Shown in pieces: positions 25,320 through 33,805 of a DNA stretch of 64,000 nucleotides. Position numbers and translations under genes: made by a program. Below the pieces are notes generated by a model. That model saw nothing but the letters and a program-made list of their open reading frames with translations, searched no databases and was not told the origin of the DNA. Location: positions 1,240,001 through 1,304,000 of the forward strand of contig NZ_BMCU01000001.1 of assembly GCF_014635345.1 (NCBI RefSeq), given 5' to 3'. Within the stretch, counting starts at the first letter, position 1. The number at the start of each line of letters is the position of its first letter. The stretch is from Rhodococcoides trifolii. GTDB taxonomy: Bacteria; Actinomycetota; Actinomycetes; Mycobacteriales; Mycobacteriaceae.

Positions 25320-26540
25320 ATGGATGACTACGACCCGGCGTTTGAGGATGAATGGAGTGAGGGGTATGACCGCCCTCCGGGCGAGTACACACCACCTGTC
25401 GGGGTCATGCGGGTAAACGGATCAACTTCGTTGCACAACGTGATTGGGTTCAGCAACCAGGACTTCTTGGGTTCGTTGCCCCTCGGGACCTCAATCGACG
25501 TGGAATGGGTACCTGAGCCGGGAAACCCGGCAGACGCAAACGCAGTCGCGCTTGATATTCAGGGTGTTCGTGTTGGTTATCTCCGCGCAGGGATGGCCCG
25601 TGATATGCATAGTCAAGTAGTGGAGGCAAACCGCCAAGGTTTTCGGGTAATATCTTCAGGTCGGCTATACCGAGAACAAAATGACTATATTTTCGGCGGC
25701 TCTGACATGCCGGGAGATTCCGATGTCGATCTCGACGAGTCGTCCTATTCTGCGCTAATTCTTGACCTTCAGGGCAGTTGGCCTGAGCACTTATCGGCAT
25801 GGCTCTCGCTGTCCGATGAAGTTCGCGGCTCTGAGTACTTCGAGACAGAATGGTACGTACTCGACTACCAGTCTAAATATCAGGACGAGCTGTCGGCGCT
25901 GTTAGGAGACGCTGACTTCGTAGTTCTTTCAGGCGATCTAAGCCTCGGAACAACTGTCAGGGGAATGTCGGTCGATGTCTATACAGGTGGAATTTATGTC
26001 GGTTCTATTTGGCCTCGGAAGCGTTACGGCAACGAAAGGCTAATAGCGTCCGTCCGTTCGGGATCTGCTGTCGGACTAGTTCATGTGAAGCGCTGGAGCG
26101 ACAACGTGGCCGCACAGGTCAGCGTGTCTAGCGAGTCCGACCGGGGATTCCTCTGGCTCGATCAGCGACTGCGTGCACTTGAAGAGCAGAGGAGATCGTG
26201 GGACAGGTATGAGGAGGCAAATAAATTCAAGGGTGAATCTTTTGATGTCTGGGGGCTGCGCATCCTTGAGCTAAAGAATTCCGGACATTACGCTGAGGCT
26301 TTGCAGATGCTGATTCCAGTGATGAACGCGGAATTTCAAGCCAACGAGATTATAGATCGAGATACGTCCAGCGAGTTCACGATGCAAGCGGCGATAATGT
26401 ATCGGAAGTTAAAGGACTATGACAACGAAGTGCGAGTCTTGGAGAGGTTTTTCGAATCGCGTCGAGACTGGGATGGACCTGTTGCGCTGGTCAAGCGGTA
26501 TAAGCGTGCGTGTACTCTCGCGCGGTCTCGTAAGACCTGA
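25320..26540 (+). CDS. HIRAN-domain protein
   Basis: 406 residues. The segment HNVIGFSNQDFLGSL ... VEWVPEPGNPADANAVALD ... VGYLRAGMAR at about 40-95 is a HIRAN domain, which in other proteins recognises damaged or stalled DNA ends. The remainder is unassigned, with a TPR-like helical tail (HYAEALQMLIPVMNAEF, AAIMYRKLKDYDNEVRVLER). Codon use is more AT-rich than its neighbours, hinting at transfer. It might act with the SNF2-like helicase encoded on the other strand just downstream. Confidence 0.75.
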   Translation: MDDYDPAFEDEWSEGYDRPPGEYTPPVGVMRVNGSTSLHNVIGFSNQDFLGSLPLGTSIDVEWVPEPGNPADANAVALDIQGVRVGYLRAGMARDMHSQVVEANRQGFRVISSGRLYREQNDYIFGGSDMPGDSDVDLDESSYSALILDLQGSWPEHLSAWLSLSDEVRGSEYFETEWYVLDYQSKYQDELSALLGDADFVVLSGDLSLGTTVRGMSVDVYTGGIYVGSIWPRKRYGNERLIASVRSGSAVGLVHVKRWSDNVAAQVSVSSESDRGFLWLDQRLRALEEQRRSWDRYEEANKFKGESFDVWGLRILELKNSGHYAEALQMLIPVMNAEFQANEIIDRDTSSEFTMQAAIMYRKLKDYDNEVRVLERFFESRRDWDGPVALVKRYKRACTLARSRKT

Positions 26541-26685
26541 TCTGGCTCGAATTCGCTTAGTCCCCGAGGCGAGCTCAGAGGCAGTGCCCGCATTTCAGCG
26601 AACCGAATAGGTGTCGGACCACGCGTGACACCCATTTGGGACGAGTCTTGCGATTTCTAAACACCGCATCGGTTCCATGCGCTGC

Positions 26686-28551
26686 TCACGCCTCAGTCGC
26701 CCTCCCCGCCAAGAACTCCTCCGGGTCAATCAAATCCTTCTGTCCCACAATCGAACCCAGGTCCGCGATCCGCTCCACCCCCGTGAGCACCATCTCCTCC
26801 TCGACCGTCCCCTCGGCGTACCCGTAGTAGCAGGTCGAGCTGGTGTGATTGTGGTCCTTGTCGATCCGGTTGGCCCGACCCTCGATCTGCCGGATGTCGA
26901 TCGGCGTCCACCGTGGGTCGTGGATCAGGGTGACACGCGGCGCCAGGGTCGAGGTCGTGCCTTCCGGCAGCAGTAACTCGTTGGTGTGCAGGTTGATCGC
27001 GCTCGTGGTGGTGGAGACGATCACCGTCGCGTCGCCCGTCTGGAACCGTCGGATCTCGGCTTCCTGCTCCGGACTGCTCATGCTTCCGTCGACCACTGCC
27101 ACGGCGAGGCCGTCGTCGCGCAGGGTCTGGGCGAGAGCGGCGACGGACTCGCGGTAGAACATCGACACGAACACCTGATTGGTGGCCTTGACCCACGCCC
27201 GCACCTGATCGGCCGAGGCCTCGATGCGCAGGTACGAGCACTTCTGCCGGAAGCGCAGCGTGGCGGACCGCAGACTCGGATTCTTCTGCAGCACCCGGTT
27301 CTTGTAGACCGGCAGGCCGACTTCCTTGCGGTAGTCGAGCCACGCGGAGTTGTACAGCCGCTTCTGCGCCGCGGTCAGCTCCTGGCCGAGCGGCTCGCGC
27401 GGGGTCGGCGGTGAGGGACGCGAAATCGACCACGGCACACCACCTCCTGACAGCCATCCGTGTACTGCTGCGATGTCGCGGGCTCGTTCGGCGGCGTCAG
27501 GCTGCCACCGCCACGTCTTGAGACCCGATGTCGCGGCGCCGGCCTTGATCGCAAAGCCGGACTTTTCCAGGAAGTGTGCCCACTTGACCGTGAGGGCGTA
27601 GCCGAGGGAGTCGTCGTCGCCGATGATCTCGGTACCGCGGGACTGCTCGATCGCCCGCGCCATGTACGCGAAGTGCAGCGGCTGATAGCCCGGTGTCGCC
27701 GACATCCACACCACCGCCCGCGCCGCCTCCTGATAGCGCCACAGGATTTGCGACTGCTGGGATTCGATGTTCATCAGCGCGTGGCACTCGTCGGCGATGA
27801 CCACGTCGATGTCGAAGCGCAGCTCACCGAGTGTGATGGTCCGCTTGTTCTGCGTCCGTTTGCGTTTGCCCAGATCGGTGTCCTCGGGAACGGTCAGCAG
27901 CTTCTTCGTCGACTGGTAGGTGACGAGGAGCCAGCGCTTGCGATCCGGCGGTTCGATGTCCGCCTCGCTGTCGGCGATAGTTCGGCGCCATCCCGGCAGC
28001 GCACCCTTCGGGGCCACCACCAGCACGGTCCCGATCTCGGCAGCGGCCATCTGCCGCACCGCCTCACAGACGGCGAGGGTCTTGCCTAGGCCCGTCGAAT
28101 CCATCTGCGCGAAATAGGGGAAGCCGTTGTCCAGGGCAGCGAGGTGGCGTCGAACGGATTCGAGTTGGGTCTCGCGCGGCTGCATCGACCGCTCTCTCGT
28201 TTCTTCGTCGCGCCACGTCTCGTTCGCGTCGTCCTCGAGCCAGCGCTGCAGGCTATAGGGCATCGACTCGTAGGGCTGCAGATACTCCGGCAGTTCGGTT
28301 CCGTAGTACGCGAACACTCGCGGGCCGGGGTACCAGCGCGCCCCGGCCGCGCCGGCCGCCGACCGGTCTTCGAACGGGACGTCGAGCACCCACACGCGCT
28401 CGCCGGGGTCGGGAACGCGGAGGTCGGGGGCAGCGGTCTTGGTGGTTCTACGCGGTGCCCGCTTCTTCGTGGCGCCCTTGAACTTGCGGGCAGCGCTGCT
28501 CTGACCGGCTCGGACGGTGCGGGTGGTGGGCGTTCGTTTACGCGGAGGCAT
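26686..28551 (-). CDS. SNF2-like DEAD/DECH helicase
   Basis: 621 residues. Basic N-terminus (KKRAPRRTTK), then a DUF5710-like patch (WVLDVPFEDRSAAGAAGARW) at about 50-75. Helicase motifs follow: DSTGLGKTLA (motif I), VVAPKGALPGW (Ia), IADECHAL (II) and WMSATPG (III). The C-lobe has MFYRES and QIEGRANRIDKDH (VI, arginine fingers). This is an SNF2-type translocase, often phage- or defence-associated. No nuclease domain is fused. Confidence 0.82.
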   Translation of the reverse strand: MPPRKRTPTTRTVRAGQSSAARKFKGATKKRAPRRTTKTAAPDLRVPDPGERVWVLDVPFEDRSAAGAAGARWYPGPRVFAYYGTELPEYLQPYESMPYSLQRWLEDDANETWRDEETRERSMQPRETQLESVRRHLAALDNGFPYFAQMDSTGLGKTLAVCEAVRQMAAAEIGTVLVVAPKGALPGWRRTIADSEADIEPPDRKRWLLVTYQSTKKLLTVPEDTDLGKRKRTQNKRTITLGELRFDIDVVIADECHALMNIESQQSQILWRYQEAARAVVWMSATPGYQPLHFAYMARAIEQSRGTEIIGDDDSLGYALTVKWAHFLEKSGFAIKAGAATSGLKTWRWQPDAAERARDIAAVHGWLSGGGVPWSISRPSPPTPREPLGQELTAAQKRLYNSAWLDYRKEVGLPVYKNRVLQKNPSLRSATLRFRQKCSYLRIEASADQVRAWVKATNQVFVSMFYRESVAALAQTLRDDGLAVAVVDGSMSSPEQEAEIRRFQTGDATVIVSTTTSAINLHTNELLLPEGTTSTLAPRVTLIHDPRWTPIDIRQIEGRANRIDKDHNHTSSTCYYGYAEGTVEEEMVLTGVERIADLGSIVGQKDLIDPEEFLAGRATEA

Positions 28552-28646
28552 CGGGGATGAACTTACCGAGGTCCGTTCCCGTGTTCGCCAACCCTCCGAT
28601 TCAACATGACTATGCGGACTAGTCTGACTAGTCTTATTATTGACTG

Positions 28647-28880
28647 ATGAAGTCGGTAACCAGTACTGAAGCCAAGGCCAAGCTCAATGCCCTCCTGGCA
28701 CAGGTTGAGAAGACTGGTGTTCCGGTGACCATCACGACCCACGGCCGGGCGGTGGCAGTGCTGTCGCCGATAACACGGCGACCTCGAACCTTCGGCCAGC
28801 TCAGGTCGCTACAGATACCGGATTGGTTCGACGAGCCGCTGTCAGAAATCGAGCTGTCGGCGTGGGAGGGTCAGGAGTGA
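28647..28880 (+). CDS. Phd/YefM-type antitoxin
   Basis: 77 residues. MKSVTSTEAKAKLNALLAQV and VTITTHGRAVAVLSP are the Phd/YefM DNA-binding fold; the tail (IPDWFDEPLSEIELSAWEG) would wrap the toxin. Stop overlaps the toxin start (GTGA). Likely autorepressor of the pair. Confidence 0.88.
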   Translation: MKSVTSTEAKAKLNALLAQVEKTGVPVTITTHGRAVAVLSPITRRPRTFGQLRSLQIPDWFDEPLSEIELSAWEGQE

Positions 28881-29281
28881 CGGCGGTTCTGCTCGATACG
28901 AGCGCCCTCCTGTGGCTGGTGGCGGAACCAGAGCGCGTTCGGCCGTCGGTCTTGGATCTGTTGGAGGACCCTGACACCGAACTTGCCGTTTCCGCGATAT
29001 CGGCATGGGAGATCGCCATCAAGAGCAGGAACGGCCGCGTGAACGCTGGACCACTGCTCCAAGGATGGGACGAACTTCTTGCGAGCATGAATGTCACCGA
29101 CCTTGCCATCGATTCCGCCGATTCGATTGCGGCAGGCGGAATGACATGGAATCACAAGGATCCATTCGACAGGATGATTGTCGCTCAGGCCGCGCGCAGA
29201 GGACTTACCGTGGCGACCAGCGACCGAATCATCATCGAGGCTGAGCTCACGCCAGTGCTCGATACTCGACGGTCTGGATAG
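28877..29281 (+). CDS. vapC: PIN-domain toxin VapC
   Basis: 134 residues, GTG start overlapping the antitoxin stop. The acidic PIN residues are present: LLDTSALLWL, SAWEIAIK, DPFDRMIVAQA and TSDRII. VapC-type toxins are Mg-dependent RNases cleaving tRNA or rRNA; the target here is unknown. Confidence 0.88.
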   Translation: MTAVLLDTSALLWLVAEPERVRPSVLDLLEDPDTELAVSAISAWEIAIKSRNGRVNAGPLLQGWDELLASMNVTDLAIDSADSIAAGGMTWNHKDPFDRMIVAQAARRGLTVATSDRIIIEAELTPVLDTRRSG

Positions 29282-29316
29282 CAGATGTCGAGAGCCGCTG
29301 TAGTCGAGTCTCTTCG

Positions 29317-30213
29317 TCACTCCCGGAAGTAGGACCCGCTCGCCAAGTCGTCGAGCAATGCCGGCCCGGATGGATTCCAGCCCAACATCTTCTGGGTGAT
29401 GGTGCTGGACGAGGACAGGTCCATCGCGAAGAAACTGCCGATGAATCCGAAGTGTTCCTGCGCCTGCTCGGACGGAATCGATGCGGTGGGCAAGCCCAGA
29501 CCGCGGCCGATGGCATCCGCGATGTCCTTGGTCGGCACGCTCTCTTCGCCGACGGCATGCAACCGCGCACCCGCGGGTGCCGTCTCGAGCCCCAGTCGAA
29601 TCATCGTCGCGGCGTCGGAGCGGTGCACGGCCGCCCAGCCGGTGGATCCGTCACCGACGTAGCCGGACACGCCCTTCGCTCGCGCCGCGGCCACGATGTA
29701 CGCAATGAAGCCGTGGTCGCCGTCGCCGTGGGTGGTCGGCGAGAACCGTAAGGCAATCGATTTCACGCCCTTCTCCACGTAGTCGAACGCAAGGTTCTCC
29801 GCACCGCCGCGAGGTGCGTCGGGTCCGCTGAACGGCGACGGGTCGTCCTCTGTGCTCGGCCGCCCCTGCGCCAGTCCCGCGACACCGGACGCGAAGAGGA
29901 ACGGTCGGTCCGAGCCGGCCAGCACGTCGCAGATCGTCTGTACCGCAGCGCGTTCGGCGCGATTGGACTCCGCCGGGTTCGCCCAGTCGTGCTTGTTCGC
30001 GAGGTGGATCACCGCGTCGGCACCGGTCGATCCCATACGCAAGCTGTCGAGGTCATCGAGATCACCACGAATCACGCTGGCGCCTTTGGCTTTCAAGGTC
30101 TCGGCGGAGGCGTCGGATCGGGCGAGCCCGGTGACGTCGTAGCCGGCGGCCAGCAAGGTGTCGACGGTGGCCGAGCCGATCCAGCCCGATGCTCCGGTGA
30201 CGAAAACGCTCAT
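29317..30213 (-). CDS. NAD(P)-dependent epimerase/reductase (extended SDR)
   Basis: 298 residues. N-terminal Rossmann motif VTGASGWIGSATVDTLLAAG at 5-24; DLDDLDSLRMG and YVEKGVKSIALRFSPTTHGD fit extended SDRs. Divergent from the TetR gene, with a shared operator region, so it is probably the regulator's main target. The substrate is unknown; many such pairs respond to xenobiotics. Confidence 0.83.
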   Translation of the reverse strand: MSVFVTGASGWIGSATVDTLLAAGYDVTGLARSDASAETLKAKGASVIRGDLDDLDSLRMGSTGADAVIHLANKHDWANPAESNRAERAAVQTICDVLAGSDRPFLFASGVAGLAQGRPSTEDDPSPFSGPDAPRGGAENLAFDYVEKGVKSIALRFSPTTHGDGDHGFIAYIVAAARAKGVSGYVGDGSTGWAAVHRSDAATMIRLGLETAPAGARLHAVGEESVPTKDIADAIGRGLGLPTASIPSEQAQEHFGFIGSFFAMDLSSSSTITQKMLGWNPSGPALLDDLASGSYFRE

Positions 30214-30234
30214 GGTGGGTGCTCCTCGGTAGTC

Positions 30235-30279
30235 ATGTCAGTGTCTGACATCAAGGTACGCCTGACGACAGCGTCTGTC
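30235..30279. promoter_or_regulatory. Paired TetR-type operators
   Basis: Site 1, 30235-30251, is a perfect inverted repeat ATGTCAG-TGT-CTGACAT. Site 2, 30267-30279, is GACAG-CGT-CTGTC. Their centres (30243 and 30273) are 30 bp apart. Both lie between the divergent epimerase and TetR genes and share the GTC/GACAG-CTGNC pattern, so they are the likely TetR binding sites. Confidence 0.7.
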
Positions 30280-30297
30280 ATCACTAAGATGGTGAGC

Positions 30298-30864
30298 ATG
30301 GTCCGATGGAAGCCCGGCGCAGCCGATCGCCTACGCAGCGCTGCCCTGGAGCTGTTCCACGAGCGGGGGTTCGAGCAGACGACGGCCGCCGACATCGCCG
30401 AGGCTGCCGGCGTCACCGAGCGCACGTTTTTCCGTCACTACTCCGACAAACGCGAAGTGCTGTTCGGCGGGCAGGACTCGCTGCGGCAGTTGTTCGTCGA
30501 CGGAGTGGCTGGGGCGCCGGCGGAGTGGTCGGCTGCCGCGATCGTGGAGCACGTGGTCCAGTCGATCGAGTCCTACTTCGACGCAGACCATCGGTCGAGT
30601 TCGCGCGTGCGCCAGGCCGTCATCGACGCGAATCCTGGCCTGCAGGAGCGCGAACTGCTGAAGATGGCCTCGCTGGCCAGGGCGACCGCAGTAGCGTTTG
30701 GTGAGCGCGGCGTTCCCGAGCCGCAGGCAACCCTCGCAGCGGAGTCCGGAGTGACAGTGTTCGGAGTTGCATACCGGCAGTGGATCGCCGACGAGGAAGA
30801 GAGCTCGTTCGCCGCCATCGTTGGTGAGGTCTTCGGCGAATTGCGGGCGGTGACGAAGGGGTAG
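30298..30864 (+). CDS. TetR-family transcriptional regulator
   Basis: 188 residues (or 3 more from ATG 30289). The HTH is canonical: LFHERGFEQTTAADIAEAAG, then VTERTFFRHYSDKREVLF. The ligand domain is unassigned (DAADHRSS-like acidic stretch, FGVAYRQWIADEEE). Divergent from the epimerase, with two palindromes between, so it probably represses both. Confidence 0.87.
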   Translation: MVRWKPGAADRLRSAALELFHERGFEQTTAADIAEAAGVTERTFFRHYSDKREVLFGGQDSLRQLFVDGVAGAPAEWSAAAIVEHVVQSIESYFDADHRSSSRVRQAVIDANPGLQERELLKMASLARATAVAFGERGVPEPQATLAAESGVTVFGVAYRQWIADEEESSFAAIVGEVFGELRAVTKG

Positions 30865-30866
30865 TT

Positions 30867-30930
30867 TTCGAGAGCCTCCCGTCGGATCGAGAGCCCTGCA
30901 GGGCTATCGAATGTACGAACGGCTCTCGAG
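30867..30930. repeat. Dispersed palindromic repeat, copy 2
   Basis: Outer arms TTCGAGAGCC (30867-30876) and GGCTCTCGA (30921-30929); inner near-perfect 24-bp palindrome 30887-30910. It sits 2 bp after the TetR stop and contains the stop codon and last codons of the reverse-strand gene at 30904, so it may serve as a bidirectional terminator. Confidence 0.85.
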
Positions 30931-31785
30931 TAGAGCGAAGCCGTCGCGCAGTATGCGGCGCAACCGCTCCGGATGTGTCAGGTCCGACCACACCCAGCGC
31001 ACCACGTGCAGACCGAGTGCCCTCAGGCGATCTTCCCGAAGCTTCTCCTTCACTAGGGAGCTGCGATTGCCGTACTTGCTCAACCCGTCGAACTCGCCGA
31101 CCATGTCCTCCCAGTCGAAGTCCGTCCGGCCGATGGCACCACGCCGGTCCATGAAAGCATGCTGTAGTCGCGGAGCGGGTACCTCGGGCCATCGCGTCAT
31201 CAGCGCCCGACTCCACGATTCGCCGATGCTCTCGGTCAGCGGACTCGCGAAATCGACTGCACGCCTGACCATTGCGAGACCGTGACGTCGGCCCAGTCTC
31301 TCGAGCGGTTCGACGAAGTCCGCACCCAGGCGCAGCGCCGACTCCACCGCGCACACTGCTTGATCGAACGTTCCCCGGCATGCGATGTCGAGCGCCGTCC
31401 GCGCCGGCGTCGTCACCGGAATGGAATCCACGACCGTGCAATCCTCTGGGGCCAGGGGGAACCGATAGAACTTGCGCCGCGAGGACGTCGTTCCGCCTCC
31501 GCGCCCGTCTGCGCTTTCGTGAATGCGCGAACGGTCGGGCCGCAGCAATGCGAGACCGTGCAACGCCGCGGCTGACTCGTGGCTCAGCACACCGCTGATG
31601 CCTGCGTCGGCGAAGGCGCGCACCGTGACCGCGTACTGCTCGTGCGCCGCCAACGCGTCCCAGTCGCTGCGGATGACCGTGCAGCCGCGCAGGATCGAGG
31701 CGCGTTCGCCTCGCATGCGGGCGGTCCGAAGCTGCTGATCGGTGATCCCGGCAGCGAGCGCAGCGCGACGTGTGAGGTAGTCCAC
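30904..31785 (-). CDS. AbiEi-like antitoxin-family protein with DUF559-type domain
   Basis: 293 residues. The N-terminus (MDYLTRRAALAAGITDQQLR) is an AbiEi-type winged helix; the middle has LSHESAAALHGL and TTPARTALDIACRGTF, typical of this large actinobacterial group. The C-terminal FDWEDMVGEFDGLSKYG ... HVVRWVWSDL is a DUF559/Vsr-like nuclease fold with D and E residues. No partner AbiEii toxin is adjacent. The final residues (ESRSYIR) are encoded by repeat copy 2. Confidence 0.78.
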   Translation of the reverse strand: MDYLTRRAALAAGITDQQLRTARMRGERASILRGCTVIRSDWDALAAHEQYAVTVRAFADAGISGVLSHESAAALHGLALLRPDRSRIHESADGRGGGTTSSRRKFYRFPLAPEDCTVVDSIPVTTPARTALDIACRGTFDQAVCAVESALRLGADFVEPLERLGRRHGLAMVRRAVDFASPLTESIGESWSRALMTRWPEVPAPRLQHAFMDRRGAIGRTDFDWEDMVGEFDGLSKYGNRSSLVKEKLREDRLRALGLHVVRWVWSDLTHPERLRRILRDGFALLESRSYIR

Positions 31786-31857
31786 GAGATGGAGTGTGCA
31801 GGCAGCGGCTTGTCCGCTCGGCTCGCTGTGTCCAGTTATCCACAGGCGATCAGGCCG

Positions 31858-31924
31858 TTTCGAGATCGCTCTGCGAGTTGGAGAGCCCTGCAGGGCTATC
31901 GAATGTACGAACGGCTCTCGAAAA
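31858..31924. repeat. Dispersed palindromic repeat, copy 3
   Basis: Core palindrome AGCCCTGCAGGGCT at 31884-31897 with the same right half as copy 2 (identical from the core through ATGTACGAACGGCTCTCGA). The left arm is degraded (TTTCGAGATC). It is intergenic, upstream of the AbiEi-like gene. Confidence 0.82.
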
Positions 31925-32038
31925 GCTTTGCCATGCGAATGCGGTGGACGAGCGGGATGACGTACTCACCGCACTCGACGCGTTCGCGGAGAGGTGCGTC
32001 GGGCTGCGCAGTGAGATTCGCGGAGCCCGAGACGGGCC

Positions 32039-32314
32039 TCAGTAGTCGCCCGACGACTGACCGGTGACCCCACTACCGATCCGAGTGAGGTGTACCCGGC
32101 GGGAGAGCCTGATGACCGGCCGAAGCATCAGCTCGATGCTGCCGATGAGAAACATCCGCGTTCCAGCGGTGGTGGTCGACTCGCTGAAGAACAAGATGCT
32201 GCCGATGATGAACCACACGGCGACGAGGATGTCGTTGCAGATGCTGACCACCTCCCACCGTTGCCGGATCACCAGTTCTTCTCGGCCGATGGTGAAGGTG
32301 AGGGGGTTACTCAT
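32039..32314 (-). CDS. YrhK-like small membrane protein
   Basis: 91 residues. Two hydrophobic segments (ICNDILVAVWFIIGSILFF and RMFLIGSIELMLRPVIRL) match the YrhK domain. Function of the family is unknown. It stands alone. Confidence 0.72.
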   Translation of the reverse strand: MSNPLTFTIGREELVIRQRWEVVSICNDILVAVWFIIGSILFFSESTTTAGTRMFLIGSIELMLRPVIRLSRRVHLTRIGSGVTGQSSGDY

Positions 32315-32451
32315 GCACGATTCCTCCGGTTATGGGCGAGCAGGGACGGTTCGAGCCGATTGTCCATCGCTGACTGCTCACAAACCTCCGAGGGCTGGTA
32401 GCAGGGAAAGTCGGTGGACGACCGGCTCGAACTCGGGCACAGTGTCGATCT

Positions 32452-33270
32452 ATGCGTGACTTCAGGTTCGGGGTAAATCTGCTGGGCGTCGAGGGTGACT
32501 TCCGCGACCAGGTACGAGCGGTCGAGGCGTCCGGCGCCGACGTGCTGCTCGTTCCGGATCATCTCGGGCTGATCGCGCCGTTCCCCGCCCTCGTCGCGGC
32601 CGGTCAAGTGGCGCAACGCATTCAGCTGGGAACCTTCGTGCTCAACGCCGGGTTCTATTCGCCCGCATTGCTCGAACGTGACGCCGGCACCACGAATCGG
32701 CTCACGGGAGGCAGGCTGGAGCTCGGGTTGGGGGCGGGCTACGTCGCCGACGAATTCGAGGCGGCAGGCATCGCGTTCCCGTCGGCGGGAAAGCGGGTCG
32801 CACATCTGACGGACGTCGTGCAGCACGTGAAGACGAACGCGCCCGACCTGCCGATCATGGTGGCAGGCGTCGGCAACAAAGTGCTGACCCTGGCTGCGCA
32901 ACACGCAGATATCGTGGCGTTCTCCAACATCCCGAATATCGACACGCTCGCGGAACGCGTGGAATTCGTGAAAGAGGCTGCGGGAGAGCGCATCGATGAT
33001 CTCGAGCTCAACCTGATCATCTTCGAGCTCGCCATCGATCGTGAGCCGAACCTGAGCACACTGCGTCAGATGCAGCCGGACGCAACGGACGAGCAACTCA
33101 TGGAATCGATGAACATGATTTCTGGGCCACTCGACGACGTCGTCGCCACACTGACGATGCTTCGGGAACGGTTCGGCGTCACGTATTTCACGGTGATCGA
33201 GCCGGATGAGACGGCACTGGCCGACCTGGCCCGCCTCATCACTGCTCTGCGCTCAGAGAGCACCAGCTGA
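32452..33270 (+). CDS. LLM-class F420-dependent oxidoreductase
   Basis: 272 residues. Luciferase-like TIM-barrel motifs: RDFRFGVNLLG, VLLVPDHLG, RIQLGTFVLNAGFYSPALLE and GRLELGLGAGYVADEFEAAG. Members reduce or oxidise diverse substrates with coenzyme F420. The stop overlaps the end of the converging GNAT gene. Confidence 0.85.
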   Translation: MRDFRFGVNLLGVEGDFRDQVRAVEASGADVLLVPDHLGLIAPFPALVAAGQVAQRIQLGTFVLNAGFYSPALLERDAGTTNRLTGGRLELGLGAGYVADEFEAAGIAFPSAGKRVAHLTDVVQHVKTNAPDLPIMVAGVGNKVLTLAAQHADIVAFSNIPNIDTLAERVEFVKEAAGERIDDLELNLIIFELAIDREPNLSTLRQMQPDATDEQLMESMNMISGPLDDVVATLTMLRERFGVTYFTVIEPDETALADLARLITALRSESTS

Positions 33271-33798
33271 GCCGACGGAATCCTGCACGGCAGCTTCGTA
33301 CACGATCTCCAACCCATCCTCCTCGTCCCACTGCTCGCCCACCTCGACGAACCCGAAGGTCGCGATCAGGGCGAGCGAGGGCGTGTTGTCGGGGCTGATG
33401 GTGGCGCGCACGGTGTGCACGTCCGGGTGGCGCTGCCCGACGCTCAGCAGCGTCTCCACGGACCGTCGTGCGTATCCGCGCCGACGAAATTCGGGATCCA
33501 CTCGGTACCCGATTTCCACCATGCCCGCCTCGTCGGGAGCGCCGTGGAAGCCGGCCACGCCAACCGGCAGAGCTACCTCGGGGTCGACGATCAACCGCGT
33601 GACCCATGCGGCGTCGGCTGGAGTGTGCATGATCTGCCTGCTCCTCAACCGCCAAAGACCACGGCATTCCGTCCCCGCGAGGTAAGGCGACACACGTGAA
33701 TCCCGATTGCCCGCGGCCAGCGTGTGTATTACGTCTGCCGGGACGACGTCCAGGTGGAGTCCGGAGGGGTGGTGCCAGGGTGCTCTGAACATCGTCAC
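33253..33798 (-). CDS. GNAT-family acetyltransferase
   Basis: 181 residues. Acetyl-CoA loop in YRVDPEFRRRGYARRSVETL, preceded by GVAGFHGAPDEAGMVEIGY and followed by TISPDNTPSLALIATFGFVE, the RimJ/RimL-like pattern. The substrate is unknown. Directly downstream (7 bp) of the nucleoside hydrolase gene on the same strand. Confidence 0.85.
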   Translation of the reverse strand: MTMFRAPWHHPSGLHLDVVPADVIHTLAAGNRDSRVSPYLAGTECRGLWRLRSRQIMHTPADAAWVTRLIVDPEVALPVGVAGFHGAPDEAGMVEIGYRVDPEFRRRGYARRSVETLLSVGQRHPDVHTVRATISPDNTPSLALIATFGFVEVGEQWDEEDGLEIVYEAAVQDSVGSAGAL

Positions 33799-33805
33799 GA
33801 CTGTG

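Noticed and set aside
25182..31924. CRISPR array
   Set aside because: Three repeat copies are kilobases apart with unrelated spacing and no cas genes.
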